From: Volvox africanus
Lineage: Eukaryota > Chlorophyta > Chlorophyceae > Chlamydomonadales > Volvocaceae
Assembly: GCA_030268105.1 (NCBI GenBank)
Contig: BSDZ01000116.1
Location: 124,001 to 188,000 of the forward strand
Length of the DNA: 64,000 nucleotides
Direction: 5' to 3'
Both the position numbers and the translations under genes were made by a program. The notes under the pieces were generated by a model. The model saw only the letters and a program-made list of their open reading frames with translations. It searched no databases and was not told where the DNA came from. Shown piece by piece: positions 23,292 to 34,138 of this stretch (within the stretch, counting starts at the first letter, position 1; the number at the start of each line of letters is the position of its first letter).

Positions 23292-23725
23292 ATGGCGAGT
23301 TCCAGCGACGAACCACGAGGACCGCTAGATACTTTTGCCGAAGACCTAGGCCGCGCCGTTTTGGACGCCGCCGCTTCCGGTTTGTAATTGTTTAATTGCT
23401 TTTGCTTAGATTGCTGCACTTGTTGTGTAAGTGTATGCTCTGAGTCGCAGGTAATCTCAGTGCACCGGCATTGCTTGCCACGGCGACTGAGACCGGCTTT
23501 CGTCCGGACCAGTTGGCGACTCTCATTGCCCAAACTACGGAGATCAGGACTCAGCTGGGCAAGTACTTGCTGAGTTTACTGAATCTTCTCAAGAGTACTG
23601 TCGGTAGGCTCACCGAATCGCTTTGTACTCTTGCCTTTGCGATAGAAGTCGGCTTCTATTACGCAAACCTAGGGTATCGTTTCGTGCTCCATGTCCGCGG
23701 AACACGACGATACGCCGCACACTAG
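23292..23725 (+). CDS. B ORF0: small spliced ORF upstream of gag
   Basis: Exon 1 at 23292-23379 (88 nt), intron 23380-23450 (71 bp, GTTTGT...TCGCAG, phase 1), exon 2 at 23451-23725: 120 aa. Exon 1 encodes PLDTFAEDLGRAVLDAAAS, as in A2. Exon 2 encodes an amphipathic helix-rich region (TEIRTQLGKYLLSLLNLLKS) and then a hydrophobic/aromatic segment (CTLAFAIEVGFYYANLGY). The stop lies 35 nt inside gag in another frame. The function is unknown; it could be an accessory leader protein or a small membrane-associated protein. Confidence 0.65.
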
Positions 23726-24926
23726 CCTAGCTAGCCAACCCGATTTTGTTGTGGCTGCTAGAGCACCGGATAGAGGTCTTGAGACTGTTGGCACGCGAGC
23801 CACTCAAGAGCCCCTTTTCCTTCAGACCCCTGCTCACTTAATTGTGCCGCATTCAGCAGTGAACACGAATATGGACAACACTGCTGGACCAAGGGTTCTG
23901 CCATTACCTCAAGCTCGAGGGCATGATGACATCCCTGAGGTGATGAGATTGTCGATTCCCGTTCCTAGGCTCAATATTTCGCTGACCGACAAGACACCAG
24001 GGCATAGCATAGCCGATGCAACTTGTGCGTACGTGCGTGACGCTAAAAAGTATCTCCAGGCTGTTCATGGTGGCAATAATGACGGTATCAGGTGTCTCTT
24101 CGTTGGTAACACCCTCGAGGGCTCAGCGAAGGACTGGTATCGCAATTGGACCAACGCCTGGGGCAACTATACTTTTGACGAGATGATCACCGCTTTGCTC
24201 GCACGATTCGCTACTGAGGTTCAAGCACGCGATGTGGAAGCTCGTAAGGTCTTGGCGGCCGGTAGCTACCACATGCGTCGGGATGAAAATGTACCTGCGT
24301 ACCAGTCACGCTTCGAAGCACTTGTGACTCCCATTGCTGACCTCACTGAATCCGAGCGTGTCTTTTGGTTTAGGCGAGGCCTGACGAAACTTTTGGCTAA
24401 ATGGTGCGCTACTGACTTGGTTGGAGCGCAGATCAAGTCGTATGATGCTTTGGTCGCTTTTGCTAAGGGCACGGAGATACGACTCCTTGCCGGTGAGGAA
24501 GAAGTCAAGTCTGTCCCTCGTGCAAATGCCGTGCAAGTGCAGGATCCGCTTGGGGAAGCTGTAGCTCTCGACCAGGAACTCGGAGCTACCCGCCCCACGC
24601 CTACTGCCGCGACGCGACGCAGCAACCGGCAACGCCAGGCGCGCGGGGGCGCTAGCTCGGGTGTCCGTGGGTCAGGAGGAGCAGGTCCGAGCTCGGACCC
24701 GGCTAAAAACAGGAAGCGTGGTGGTGCGCCGTCGACGGCAGCCGCACAGCGTTCCGACCCCAATGCGAAGCGGACTCGCACGGACGACACATATATGCCA
24801 AAATGGAATTGCAATCGTTCCGAATTCGAGCGTCGGAAATTGGCCAACGTTTGTCTACGGTGTGCGGAGAGCCATTCCACGAAGGATTGCCCTCTAATGC
24901 CGCCGTTTGTACCTCAGCCGAAATAG
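23691..24926 (+). CDS. gag: B Gag (intact, 411 aa)
   Basis: ATG start overlapping the ORF0 end. Retrotransposon-gag core at about residues 115-250 (YLQAVHGG, CLFVGNTLEGSAKDWYRNW, FDEMITALLARF, YQSRFEALVTP). A basic Arg/Gly/Ser-rich stretch lies at about 300-350. Zinc knuckle C388-C391-H395-C400 (CX2CX3HX4C). It ends AAA TAG GGG, and the frame stays open straight into Pol. Elements C and the array carry a GAA-to-TAA nonsense change after codon 288 that B lacks. Confidence 0.93.
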   Translation: MSAEHDDTPHTSLASQPDFVVAARAPDRGLETVGTRATQEPLFLQTPAHLIVPHSAVNTNMDNTAGPRVLPLPQARGHDDIPEVMRLSIPVPRLNISLTDKTPGHSIADATCAYVRDAKKYLQAVHGGNNDGIRCLFVGNTLEGSAKDWYRNWTNAWGNYTFDEMITALLARFATEVQARDVEARKVLAAGSYHMRRDENVPAYQSRFEALVTPIADLTESERVFWFRRGLTKLLAKWCATDLVGAQIKSYDALVAFAKGTEIRLLAGEEEVKSVPRANAVQVQDPLGEAVALDQELGATRPTPTAATRRSNRQRQARGGASSGVRGSGGAGPSSDPAKNRKRGGAPSTAAAQRSDPNAKRTRTDDTYMPKWNCNRSEFERRKLANVCLRCAESHSTKDCPLMPPFVPQPK

Positions 24927-24956
24927 GGGCTTGCCCGGGTTCCTGCGGAGGGGGCA
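24924..24956 (+). promoter_or_regulatory. Probable Gag-Pol UAG readthrough site (B)
   Basis: Gag ends at TAG (24924-24926) and Pol continues in the same frame with no other stop. The stop is followed by GGG CTTG CCC, which could form a short CUUG-tetraloop hairpin, then GC-rich sequence. UAG is also the separator in A1, A2, C and the array. Readthrough is inferred; a suppressor or editing route is possible. Confidence 0.55.
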
Positions 24957-27900
24957 CCACCTGGGATTTCTGAACTAACACGTGGTCGGTGGTCATCCTT
25001 ACGGCCAGCCGTGAAGGCATTGTTGCCTTGCGTACTTGGACACATCGAGCGAGTCATTGAGCGACGCATCACGCTTGACGGACGCACGGGACTTCTCTGC
25101 TTCGACCCGTTGTGTAATTTGTTTACACCTCGCCGTCCCCTGTCGTCTATCGATCTGTCTAACCACGTGGTTTTGTTCATCCCCTCGTCTCTGCGTGAGA
25201 TGTCGGAACAGTTGGCCATATACAGGAGGTGTAGGCGTCAATATCCAGGCACCGCCGCATGTGTTTTACTCCCTGCTTTCTGTCGGCGCATGGCAGAGGC
25301 ATCGTTAAGGGGTATGCGGCATGTCCACCGGTTCGAGCCGGGCACCGTTTTGTTTAATGGCGTGGATCGGGAGGGTATGCTGGCTCCGTGGCCAAGCACA
25401 TCCTACTCGGTTGACGTTTGGTACGAAGCTCCTGACGGGGGTGCCGTAGGTTACGGACCCGCCCTAAGTGCACTGACGTTGTCTGCTGGGCAGTCACTCA
25501 TAGATAACCGTGTCCCAGTGGTTCAGATCGGTTTGAATGGCCGTACTCTGAAGGCACTTGTTGACACCGGTGCCAGCGACGACTTCATCTCTGTCGCAGA
25601 GGTGAATGCGCTGGGGTTGTCCCCAGAGTCGTCTGATTGTCCACAGGTTACCCTTGCTGACGGGGGTAAGCATCCCATCGTGGGCAGGATTACCCTTAGC
25701 CTATCGATAGGCCCTTTGCGTGTTGTGACCCGGCCGTACGTGCTGCAGGGCTTAGCAGAGACTGCACCGTACATAATGGGGTCGTCGACATTACGACAGT
25801 ACCGCGCGCGCATCGACATGGAGACCGCAACCCTGCATATGTGCAAGGGTACTCTGTCGATTAAGGTACCTTTCCTGTCGTTCGAACATGTCACACCAAA
25901 GGAGGGCAAAACTGAGGCGGTGCCTATGGTTAATTTCGCTGTGACCGCAATGGCCGCGCGAATCGAACCAGAGCTAGTCGGGCGTAAGGAGGCCGTCCGT
26001 TTGTTACGGAAGGGTGCCCACGGACTGCTTTTAAGGCCGCGGGTGAGCTGTTGTGTCACCACCGCGCAGATTTCTGCGGATCCTGAGGTTGAGGCCCTAC
26101 TGTCGCAGTATGAGGACGTCTTTAAAGATATCCCTGGCCTACCACCTATGCGTCCTGTTGATCACACAATCCCTCTCGTGCCTGGAGCGCAGCCTACGGC
26201 CCGGCCAATGTACAGGTTGAGTCCATTGGAGCTGGACGAGGTGAAGCGCCAGGTGACGGATTTGCTCGCGAAGGGTATGATACGCCCCAGCACATCCCCG
26301 TATTCTGCACCGATTTTGTTTGTCGGTAAGAAGGATGGGACCTTGCGCATGTGCATTGATTACCGGGGGTTAAATGCAAATACGGTGAAAAATCGCTACC
26401 CTTTACCACGCGTTGACGACCTGTTGGATAAGCTGAAGGGCTCGGCTTATTTTTCCTCAATTGACTTACAACAGGGCTACAATCAGATTCGCATCGCTGC
26501 CTCTGATATCCCGAAAACCGCTTTTCGGACGCCCTTCGGTCACTTTGAGTATACGGTCCTATCATTTGGTTTGACTAATGCCCCTGCGACGTTTCAGGCG
26601 GTTATGGACCGAATGTTTAGGCCGTTTATCGACAGGTTCGTTGTTTGCTACCTGGATGACATCTTGGTATATTCTAAGACGCGCGAGGAGCACATGGAGC
26701 ATCTTCGGCTCGTGCTCGACGTTATGAGGCGGGAGCAATTGTTTGCTAAACGCGCCAAATGCTTTTGGGCGCAGCCTCAGGTGGAATATTTGGGCCACAT
26801 TGTGTCGGCCACCGGTGTGAAAATGGACCCGCGGAAGGTCGCCGTGGTTCGCGATTGGCCCGCGCCTCAGAACCTCACGGAGCTGCGTAAGTTCCTTGGC
26901 TTGACCAATTATTTCCGAAAGTTCATTGAAAAATATTCCATCATTGCGGCCCCGCTTACTAACTTAACTCGCAAAGGCGTTTTCGTTTCGCTCGAGTCGT
27001 GGACGTCGCAATGCCAGCGGGCGTTCGAAGAGCTCAAACGAATCGTTGCCGAAGATGTCATCCTTGCATTCCCTGATTACTCGTTGCCATTTCGTGTTGA
27101 GGTAGTGTCTGATGCCTCAATATTTGGAAGCGGCGCTGTATTGTTACAGGAAGGGCGACCGATCGCTTTCACGAGTAAGAAGTTTTCTGGTGCGGAAATT
27201 CGCTACACCACCGGGGAACAGGAGCTTCTGGCCGTGCTGCATGCTTTAAAGGAATGGCGCTGTTACCTCGAGGGACGCCCGTTTACTTTAAAGACTGACC
27301 ACAAGCCCCTAACGTTTTTGCAAAGCGTTCCGACGTTGAACCGCCGTCAAGCTAGGTGGATGGAATATCTAGCTAGGTTCAACTGCACCTGGGAGTATAT
27401 TTCTGGTAAATTGAATATTGCCGATGCTCTCAGTCGACATCCGTCGCTACACGCTGCAATTTCGGCAGCGCCCGTCGTGCGGCCGCGTAGCGAGGAGGTA
27501 CCGGTCGCGACGGACCTCGCGGAGCGGTTGAAGGTTGCCTACAACGCAGACGCCTGGTTCGCGGACCCGGCTAATGTAGAAAACCTTCGCAAGCAGAATG
27601 GCCTTTGGCTACGGACGGAGGGTGCAGCTACGCAAATCGTCGTTCCGAACGACGACGCGCTACGCTACGACATCCTTGCACGGTTCCACGAGGACCCGTT
27701 AGCAGGACACCCTGGTAGCAAGCGATTGACCGACTTGGTGCAACGTTCCTTTTGGTGGCCTCGTTTGGCTAAGGATGCAGCGAACTTCGTCCAGACATGC
27801 CGTCTGTGCCAGCGCAATAAGGCTTTGTCCGGTAAGGGCCATGGGTTGTTGCAACCGTTGCCTGTCCCGGATGCGCCTTGGGAAAGTGTTTCCATGGACT

Positions 27901-28905
27901 TCGTAGTCGCGCTGCCCAAAACTGAGGGGGGATACGATGCGGTGTTCGTAATGGTCAATCGTCTGACTAAGATGGTTCACCTAGCACCATGCACATCATC
28001 CTGCACGGCTGAGCAAACCGCACGTTTGTTTTTCGACAATGTGGTTCGGTTACACGGGGTTCCCAAAAATGTGATCTCGGACCGCGGTGGACAGTTCACG
28101 TCTAAGTTTTGGGAAGCGCTCTGCAAACTAGTTGGCATGCGTGTCAACCTGAGCACAGCGTACCACCCGCAGACTGATGGTCAAACCGAACGCACAAACC
28201 GCACGTTGGGTGATATGTTGCGCAATTATGCTGGTCGCACACCACTCGTTTGGGATACGTATTTGACTGCGGCAGAATTCGCGCTTAACAACGCTGTTAA
28301 CCGCTCTACAGGCAAAAGTCCGTTCTTTCTTAACTACGGGTTTCATCCCGCGCTACCCGTGTGGCGTGAGTTGGAAGTGAACGTGCCTGCTGCTAAACGT
28401 TTTGCCAAGTCTTTCATGTCCCGAATCACAGGGACAACTCGTGTTGCTAAGTACCAAGAACTTGCGTTCCTTGGCCGACGGATCCCGAAAACTCTTACCC
28501 CGCTGGATTGGTCCGTATCCTGTCGTGCGCATGGTTGGGAATGTGGCTGTGGAGCTTGCATTGCCCGCTGATATGACCATTCACCCCACGTTTCACGTAT
28601 CGCTTGTTCGTCCGTATCGTGGTACAGAACCCGTCCCTGAGCCTGCTAACGCCCCCGCAGCGATCGAACCAGTTCCCGAGACCTGGATCGCTGGTAAACA
28701 GAAGTTTTACGATGTGGAGCGGGTGTTAGATTATCGCGCGCGTCGTGTGGGCCGACACCGACGTAAGCGGACAGTACACGAGTACTTGGTTAAGTGGACA
28801 GGGTATACCGACGAGCACAACTCATGGGAACCGGCACGCAACTTCTCACAGGACATGAAACCCCTGCTCGAAGAAGCCCGCAAACGTGCCACGCAAGCCC
28901 AATGA
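24927..28905 (+). pseudogene. pol: B Pol, open except for an 83-bp deletion before the chromodomain
   Basis: Same frame as Gag after UAG. About 180 residues of uncharacterised, possibly methyltransferase-derived sequence come first. Then: protease DTGAS (about 25560), RT ([30 protein letters not shown] about 26640-26675), RNase H (TDHKPL about 27296), integrase HHCC finger (about 27680-27820) and D,D-E core ([26 protein letters not shown]). An 83-bp deletion at about 28431, judged against the intact copy in C, shifts the frame, so this reading ends at 28571. The WIGPYPVV and chromodomain region (YDVERVLDY...EYLVKWTGY...NSWEP) remains open in another frame at 28470-28905. Translation would give a Pol lacking its targeting chromodomain. 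Confidence 0.93.
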
Positions 28906-28949
28906 CCCCTGCAGTCGATGCTGTATGATGCAGCGAGGACGCTGCATAC

Positions 28950-28964
28950 GGGAGGGGGGATAAT
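28950..28964 (+). promoter_or_regulatory. B polypurine tract
   Basis: GGGAGGGGGGATAAT directly before the 3' LTR. Confidence 0.85.
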
Positions 28965-29788
28965 TGTTGTGCTACGGTTCGTTTCCCGCCGATGCGTAGG
29001 TCGATGCAACCCTACAAGGCGAAGTGCTATTGTGATGAACACATTGCATATGAATGAATCTGCATGATATAAATGTATTCGTGTACATTTATATATGCAT
29101 TTGGCATGTTGTCATTATCCATCGCGACATCGCATCATGGCAAATCCGCCTAGCATGCATGAAAGCCCGAAGCATTGAAGTGCGCAATATGCTCATGCTA
29201 CGAAACGATAAGTAATATTATCTGATATAATATTACTTCATTACAGCACACGTTGAGAGCGCCGCACTCGTCGCGATACATGCCCTGCAACCGGATATCG
29301 TTATCCGGACCCTTGCATCATGCGAATGCCGGAAAGGCTTATACGTTGTTATGCGTAGACATCGCCTATACGCAGTAGGGTTGTCACATCTAGGATCGGC
29401 CTCCTGATGTGAATCGTACGGCATTGCGATGCTGTGAGTATAACAGATGCGAGGACGGCTAAGCAAGATAAGACATTCGATACCGGAGAACACTCGTGTG
29501 TTCTATATTACTATTGATATACGCTATTCTACTTAGCCCGAGCTAAGCCTGAACTTCGCTAATCACCGCCGCGTGATGATTGCTTGCTTCCGGCGCTGAC
29601 GGCAATTTCGTCCATTGCATCGTTCCGATCTGTAAGACTGTAAGTTATATCTCTCTTCGTCTTGAAGTCTTCCGCTGTCTCTGTTTGCTCTCGCTTGCCT
29701 TGCTGTACTTGCAAGTGCTCGCGCATCGGTGTCGAAAGTCTCCAGACGTGCAGATACTTATGAGCAAACGCGAACGAGAGGTACAACA
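28965..29788 (+). repeat. B 3' LTR
   Basis: 824 bp, differing from the 5' LTR at about five positions and followed by GTACA. Confidence 0.95.
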
Positions 29789-29793
29789 GTACA

Positions 29794-30414
29794 CACCAAA
29801 GCCGAATAGATGATATCCTGATGTGCCCCGCTCTACACGCGAGCATAGAAGCGGGGACACCTGCAAACGGGAACACACCACAAGCATACTGCACTGTTTC
29901 TGTCGCTGGAGGAAACTTCGACCATAACCCCGTACATGTCCGCCTGCCCACCGACACTATCCGCCTGTGGGACGCCAAGAGACCGGTGACCCCAAAGAAC
30001 CAAGACGGAGACGGGGTCCTAATTAAATGGAAAAACGTGATACTACCGGTTCCGAACACCACAATCCCTGCAGCGCAATCAAAGATGGATGCCTCGCTCA
30101 CGTCGGACATCCTCAGCCTCCAGAAATACCTCCGCCCAGCCGTCCATGAGATTGAGGCTGGCATTGCGAAACACACCGAGGACCCCACTGATATGACAGC
30201 CATCCACTTGATGACACTACTTCGTGACCACGACAGCATCACGGCGGTCAATGTAGAGATTGCGGCAGCAATGCTTCAAACAACCCTCAACAAGGGACTA
30301 GACATCCTACTAGACCTGTGCCCGCAGAAACCACCACATACGGGCAAAATACACACCAAACGCACAGTCAGCAGAGGACTGAAAAAGCTACACAGAGAAC
30401 ACACCCGGCTCAAA
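29794..30414 (+). pseudogene. LINE fragment 3: end of endonuclease and linker
   Basis: In-frame continuation (KERCT|HQSRIDDILM). SRIDDILM matches the SRIDxI motif at the end of LINE endonuclease domains. About 190 further residues lead toward the reverse transcriptase. It is interrupted after ...HTRLK by a solo LTR with target duplication TCAAA (30410-30414 and 31248-31252). Confidence 0.85.
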
Positions 30415-31247
30415 TGTTGTACCTCTCCTTCGGGTTTGCTCATAAGTATCTGCGCGTCTGAAAGCTTTCGACACCGATGCGTGAGCACTTGCAAGTACAG
30501 CAAGGCAAGCGAAAGCAAACAGAGACAGTGGAAGACTTCAAGACAAGAAGAGATATAACTTACAATCTTACAGACCGAAGCGATGCAATGGACGAGATCA
30601 CCGTCAGCACCGGAAGCAAGCAATCATCACGCGGCGGTGATAAGTGAAGTTCAGGCTTCACTAGGGCTAAGTAGAAGAGCGTATAGCAATAATAATATCA
30701 AACACACGAGTGTTCTCCGGTATCAAATGTCTTGTCTTACTTAGCCGTCCTCGCATCTGTTATACTTGCAGCATCGCGACGCCATACTACTCACACTAGG
30801 AGGCCGATCCTAAGTGTGACAACCCTACTGCGTATAGGTGATGTCTATGTATAACAACCGATAAGCCTTTCTGGCATTCGCATGATGCAAGGGTCCGAAT
30901 AACGATATTCGGTTGCAAGGCATGTATTGTGACGAGTGCGGCGCTCTCAACGTGTGCTGTAATGAAGTAATATTATACCAGATAATATTACTTATCGTTC
31001 CATAGCACGAGCATAATGCACTTCTCAATCGTTCGGGATTTCATGCATGCTAGGCGGATCAGCCATGATGCGATGTCGCGATGGATAATGGTAACATGCA
31101 AAATACATACATAAATGTATGCGGATACATTTATGTCATGCAAGTTCATTCATATGCATAAGTCATTCATGCGTTCATCAAGACAGCACTTCGCCTCGTA
31201 GCGTCGCATCGACCTACGCATTGGCAGAAACGAACTGTAGCACAACA
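30415..31247 (-). mobile_element. Solo B-type LTR (minus) in the LINE
   Basis: 833 bp, TGTTGTACC...CACAACA, with perfect duplication TCAAA. It is more diverged than the B LTRs. Its U3 end resembles that of the LTR at 52274-53107. Confidence 0.92.
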
Positions 31248-31252
31248 TCAAA

Positions 31253-31744
31253 CACGAATACGAAAGGGAACTATGGATGCAGGCCGCCCCTGGATACCAA
31301 CAGCCTGATTGCGCGGATAACTCAACAAGCCCTAATGGGTCGGCATCGAACAGCACCCACACACCTCCCGATGCGGGGGGCTTGCTGGAGCAACTACGCG
31401 ACACGATTCGATGGGTCGGTAGCCAAATACGACAGGCGCTAACAATAGAACGCCGGAAAAACATAGCTGCAGTGCGACGCCGAACCCAACATCTGATTGC
31501 CACACGCCCTCGTCGGGCTCACCAAAGTATCTTCAGCAAGGATGAACTCGAACGCGGCCTACCTGCGGTGAAACACCCAGTCTCAGGAAAAGTGTGCACG
31601 GAACCCGAATCCATCCTTGAAGCTGTACACCAGTACTACCAGAAGCAGGCCGCCCCCATTAGCGCTCCAAAGACTGGACGGTACCACCCCGAGGAAATCC
31701 CACGATCGTACCCATTCCTGCAGAACACCGCACCAGACGCCTAA
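31253..31744 (+). pseudogene. LINE fragment 4: linker before reverse transcriptase
   Basis: In-frame continuation (HTRLK|HEYERELW...). It encodes IFSKDELERGLPAVKHPVSGKVCTEPESILEAVHQYYQKQ, resembling the segment preceding LINE RT domains. It ends at the junction with an LTR fragment at 31745. I find no LINE RT domain anywhere to the right in this window, so the 3' part is lost or beyond it. Confidence 0.8.
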
Positions 31745-31824
31745 TGTACCTCTCCTTCGTGTTTGCTCATAAGTGTCTGCACGTCTGAAGGCTTTCGACA
31801 CTGATGCGCGAGCACTTGCAAGTA
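31745..31824 (-). repeat. 80-bp LTR U5 fragment (minus)
   Basis: Matches the U5 end of a B-type LTR in minus orientation. It lacks the terminal TGT and stops abruptly in a protease-coding fragment at 31825. It marks a rearrangement junction, not a clean insertion. Confidence 0.8.
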
Positions 31825-33227
31825 CCCTTAGCCTATCGATAGGCCCTTTGCGTGTTGTGACCCGGCCGTATGTGCTGCAGGGCTTAGCAGAGACTGCACC
31901 GAAGAAGGATGGGACCACCTATGCAGTAGGGTCCCCCCTGCGAAATCTCCCAAGGTACCTGGCCCGCCCCACACACCCCATGGCAGAATGCTGGATATGG
32001 GTCACATGGCTTATGTTATAACCAAAATTATACGCGAATTATACAAAGGAAATGCCGGAAAGGCTTATACGTTGTTATGTGTAGACATCACCTATACGCA
32101 GTAGGGTTGTCACATCTAGGATCGGCCTCCTGATGTGAATCGTACGGCATTGCGATGCTGCGAGTATAACAGATGCGAGGACGGCTAAGCCAAAAGAGAC
32201 ATTCGATACCGGAGAACACTCGTGTGTTCTATATTACTATTGATATACGCTATTCTACTTAGCCCGAGTTAAGCCTGAACTTCGCTAATCACCGCCGCGT
32301 GATGATTGCTTGCTTCCGGCGCTGACGGCGATTTCATCCATAGCATCGCTTCGATCTGTAAGACTGTAAGTTATATCTCTTCTTGTCTAGATGTCTTCCG
32401 CTGTCTCTGTTTGCTGGCGCTTGCCTTGCTGTACTTGCAAGTGTTCACGCATTGGTGTCGAAAGCCTTCAGACGCGCAGATACTTATGAGCAAACACGAA
32501 GGAGAGGTACAACAAATTGGTATCGAGACAGGTTCATTGTTGTACCTCTCGTTCGCATTTGCTCATAAGTATCTGCACGTCTGGAGACTTTCAACACCGA
32601 TGCATGAGCACTTGCAAGTACAGCAAGGCAAGCGAGAGCAAACAGAGACAGCGGAAGACTTCAAGACGAAGAGAGATATAACTTACAGTCTTACAGATCG
32701 GAACGATGCAATGGACGAAATCGCCGTCAGCGCCGGAAGCAAGCAATCATCACGCGGCGGTGATTAGCGAAGTTCAGGCTTAGCTCGGGCTAAGTAGAAT
32801 AGCGTATATCAATAGTAATATAGAACACACGAGTGTTCTCCGGTATCGAATGTCTCTTTTGGCTTAGCCGTCCTCGCATCTGTTATACTCGCAGCATCGC
32901 AATGCCGTACGATTCACATCAGGAGGCCGATCCTAGATGTGACAACCCTACTGCGTATAGGCGATGTCTACGCATAACAACGTATAAGCCTTTCCGGCAT
33001 TTCTTTTGTATAATTCGCGTATAATTTTGGTTATAACATAAGCCATGTGACCCATATCCAGCATTCTGCCATGGGGTGTGTGGGGCGGGCCAGGTACCTT
33101 GGGAGATTTCGCAGGGGGGACCCTACTGCATAGGTGGTCCCATCCTTCTTCGGTGCAGTCTCTGCTAAGCCCTGCAGCACATACGGCCGGGTCACAACAC
33201 GCAAAGGGCCTATCGATAGGCTAAGGG
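31825..33227. repeat. Large palindrome, 690-bp arms with 23-bp spacer
   Basis: Left arm 31825-32514 and right arm 32538-33227 are inverted copies in the order protease fragment - filler - truncated LTR. The 23-bp spacer (32515-32537) is a primer site ending TTCAT. It is the exact reverse complement of the spacer between opposed LTRs in each unit of the downstream array (e.g. 44277-44299). Confidence 0.92.
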
Positions 33228-34138
33228 TGATCCTGCCCACGATGGGATGCTTACCCCCGTCAGCAAGGGTAACCTGTGGACAATTAGACGACTCTGGGGT
33301 CAACCCCAGCGCATTCACCTCTGCGACAGAGATGAAGTCGTCGCTGGCACCGGTGTCAACAAGTGCCTTCAGAGTACGGCCATTCAAACCAATCTGAACC
33401 ACTGGGACACGGTTATCTATGAGTGACTGCCCAGCAGATAACGTCAGTGCACTTAGGGCAGGTCCGTGACTTACGGCACCCTCATCAGGAGCTTCGTACC
33501 AAACGTCAACCGAGTAGGATGTCCCTGGCCACGGAGCCAGCATACCCTCCCAATCCACACCATTAAACAAAACGGTGCCTGGCTCGAACCGGTGGACACA
33601 CCGCATACCCCTTAATGATGCCTCTGCCTTGCGCCGACAGAAAGCAGGGAGTAATACACATGCGGCGGTGCCTGGATATTGACGCCTACATCTCCTGTAT
33701 ACGGCCAACTGTTCCGACATCTCACGCAGAGACGAGGGGATGAACAAAACCACGTGTTTAGACAGATCGATAGACGACAGGGGACGGCGTGGTGTAAACA
33801 AATTACACAGCGGATCGAAGCAGAGAAGTCCCGTGCGTCCGTCAAGCGTGATGCGTCGCTCAATGACTCGCTCGATGTGTCCAAGTACGCAAGGCAACAA
33901 TGCCTTCACGGCTGGCCGTAAGGATGACCACCGACCACGTGTTAATTCAGAAATCCCGGGCGGTGCCCCCTCCGCAGGAACCCGGGCAAGCCCCTATTTC
34001 GGCTGAGGTACAAACGGCGGCAGTAACGGGCAATCCTTCGTAGGATGACTCTCCGCGCACCGTAGACAAACATTGGCCGCTTTCCGATGCTCGAACTCGG
34101 AACGATTGCAATTCCATTTTGGCATAAACGCATGATTT
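33003..34138 (-). other. Captured gag 3' end - protease - filler inside the C 3' LTR
   Basis: Read on the minus strand: the gag zinc-knuckle region (from about 34130), amber codon, methyltransferase-like domain, protease DTGAS (about 33350) and then about 145 bp of filler. All are interposed between U3 and R-U5 of the LTR. The same filler and the same LTR breakpoint occur in every array unit. The reading ends in a filler-encoded tail (KKDGTTYAVGSP...). Confidence 0.85.

Larger units (their letters stand above)
22401..29788 (+). mobile_element. Chromovirus B (plus), youngest near-complete element
   Basis: 7388 bp. The LTRs are 824 bp each (22401-23224 and 28965-29788) and differ at about five positions by eye. 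It has a perfect target duplication GTACA. It carries primer site, spliced ORF0, intact Gag, UAG, and an otherwise open Pol with an 83-bp deletion near its 3' end. It is the best-preserved element in the window and clearly a recent insertion into the LINE. Confidence 0.96.

Noticed and set aside
31773..32021. Peptide tail KKDGTTYAVGSP...TWLML as a host or LINE gene
   Set aside because: It is the filler joined to protease. It recurs only with the rearranged element and resembles no LINE RT.
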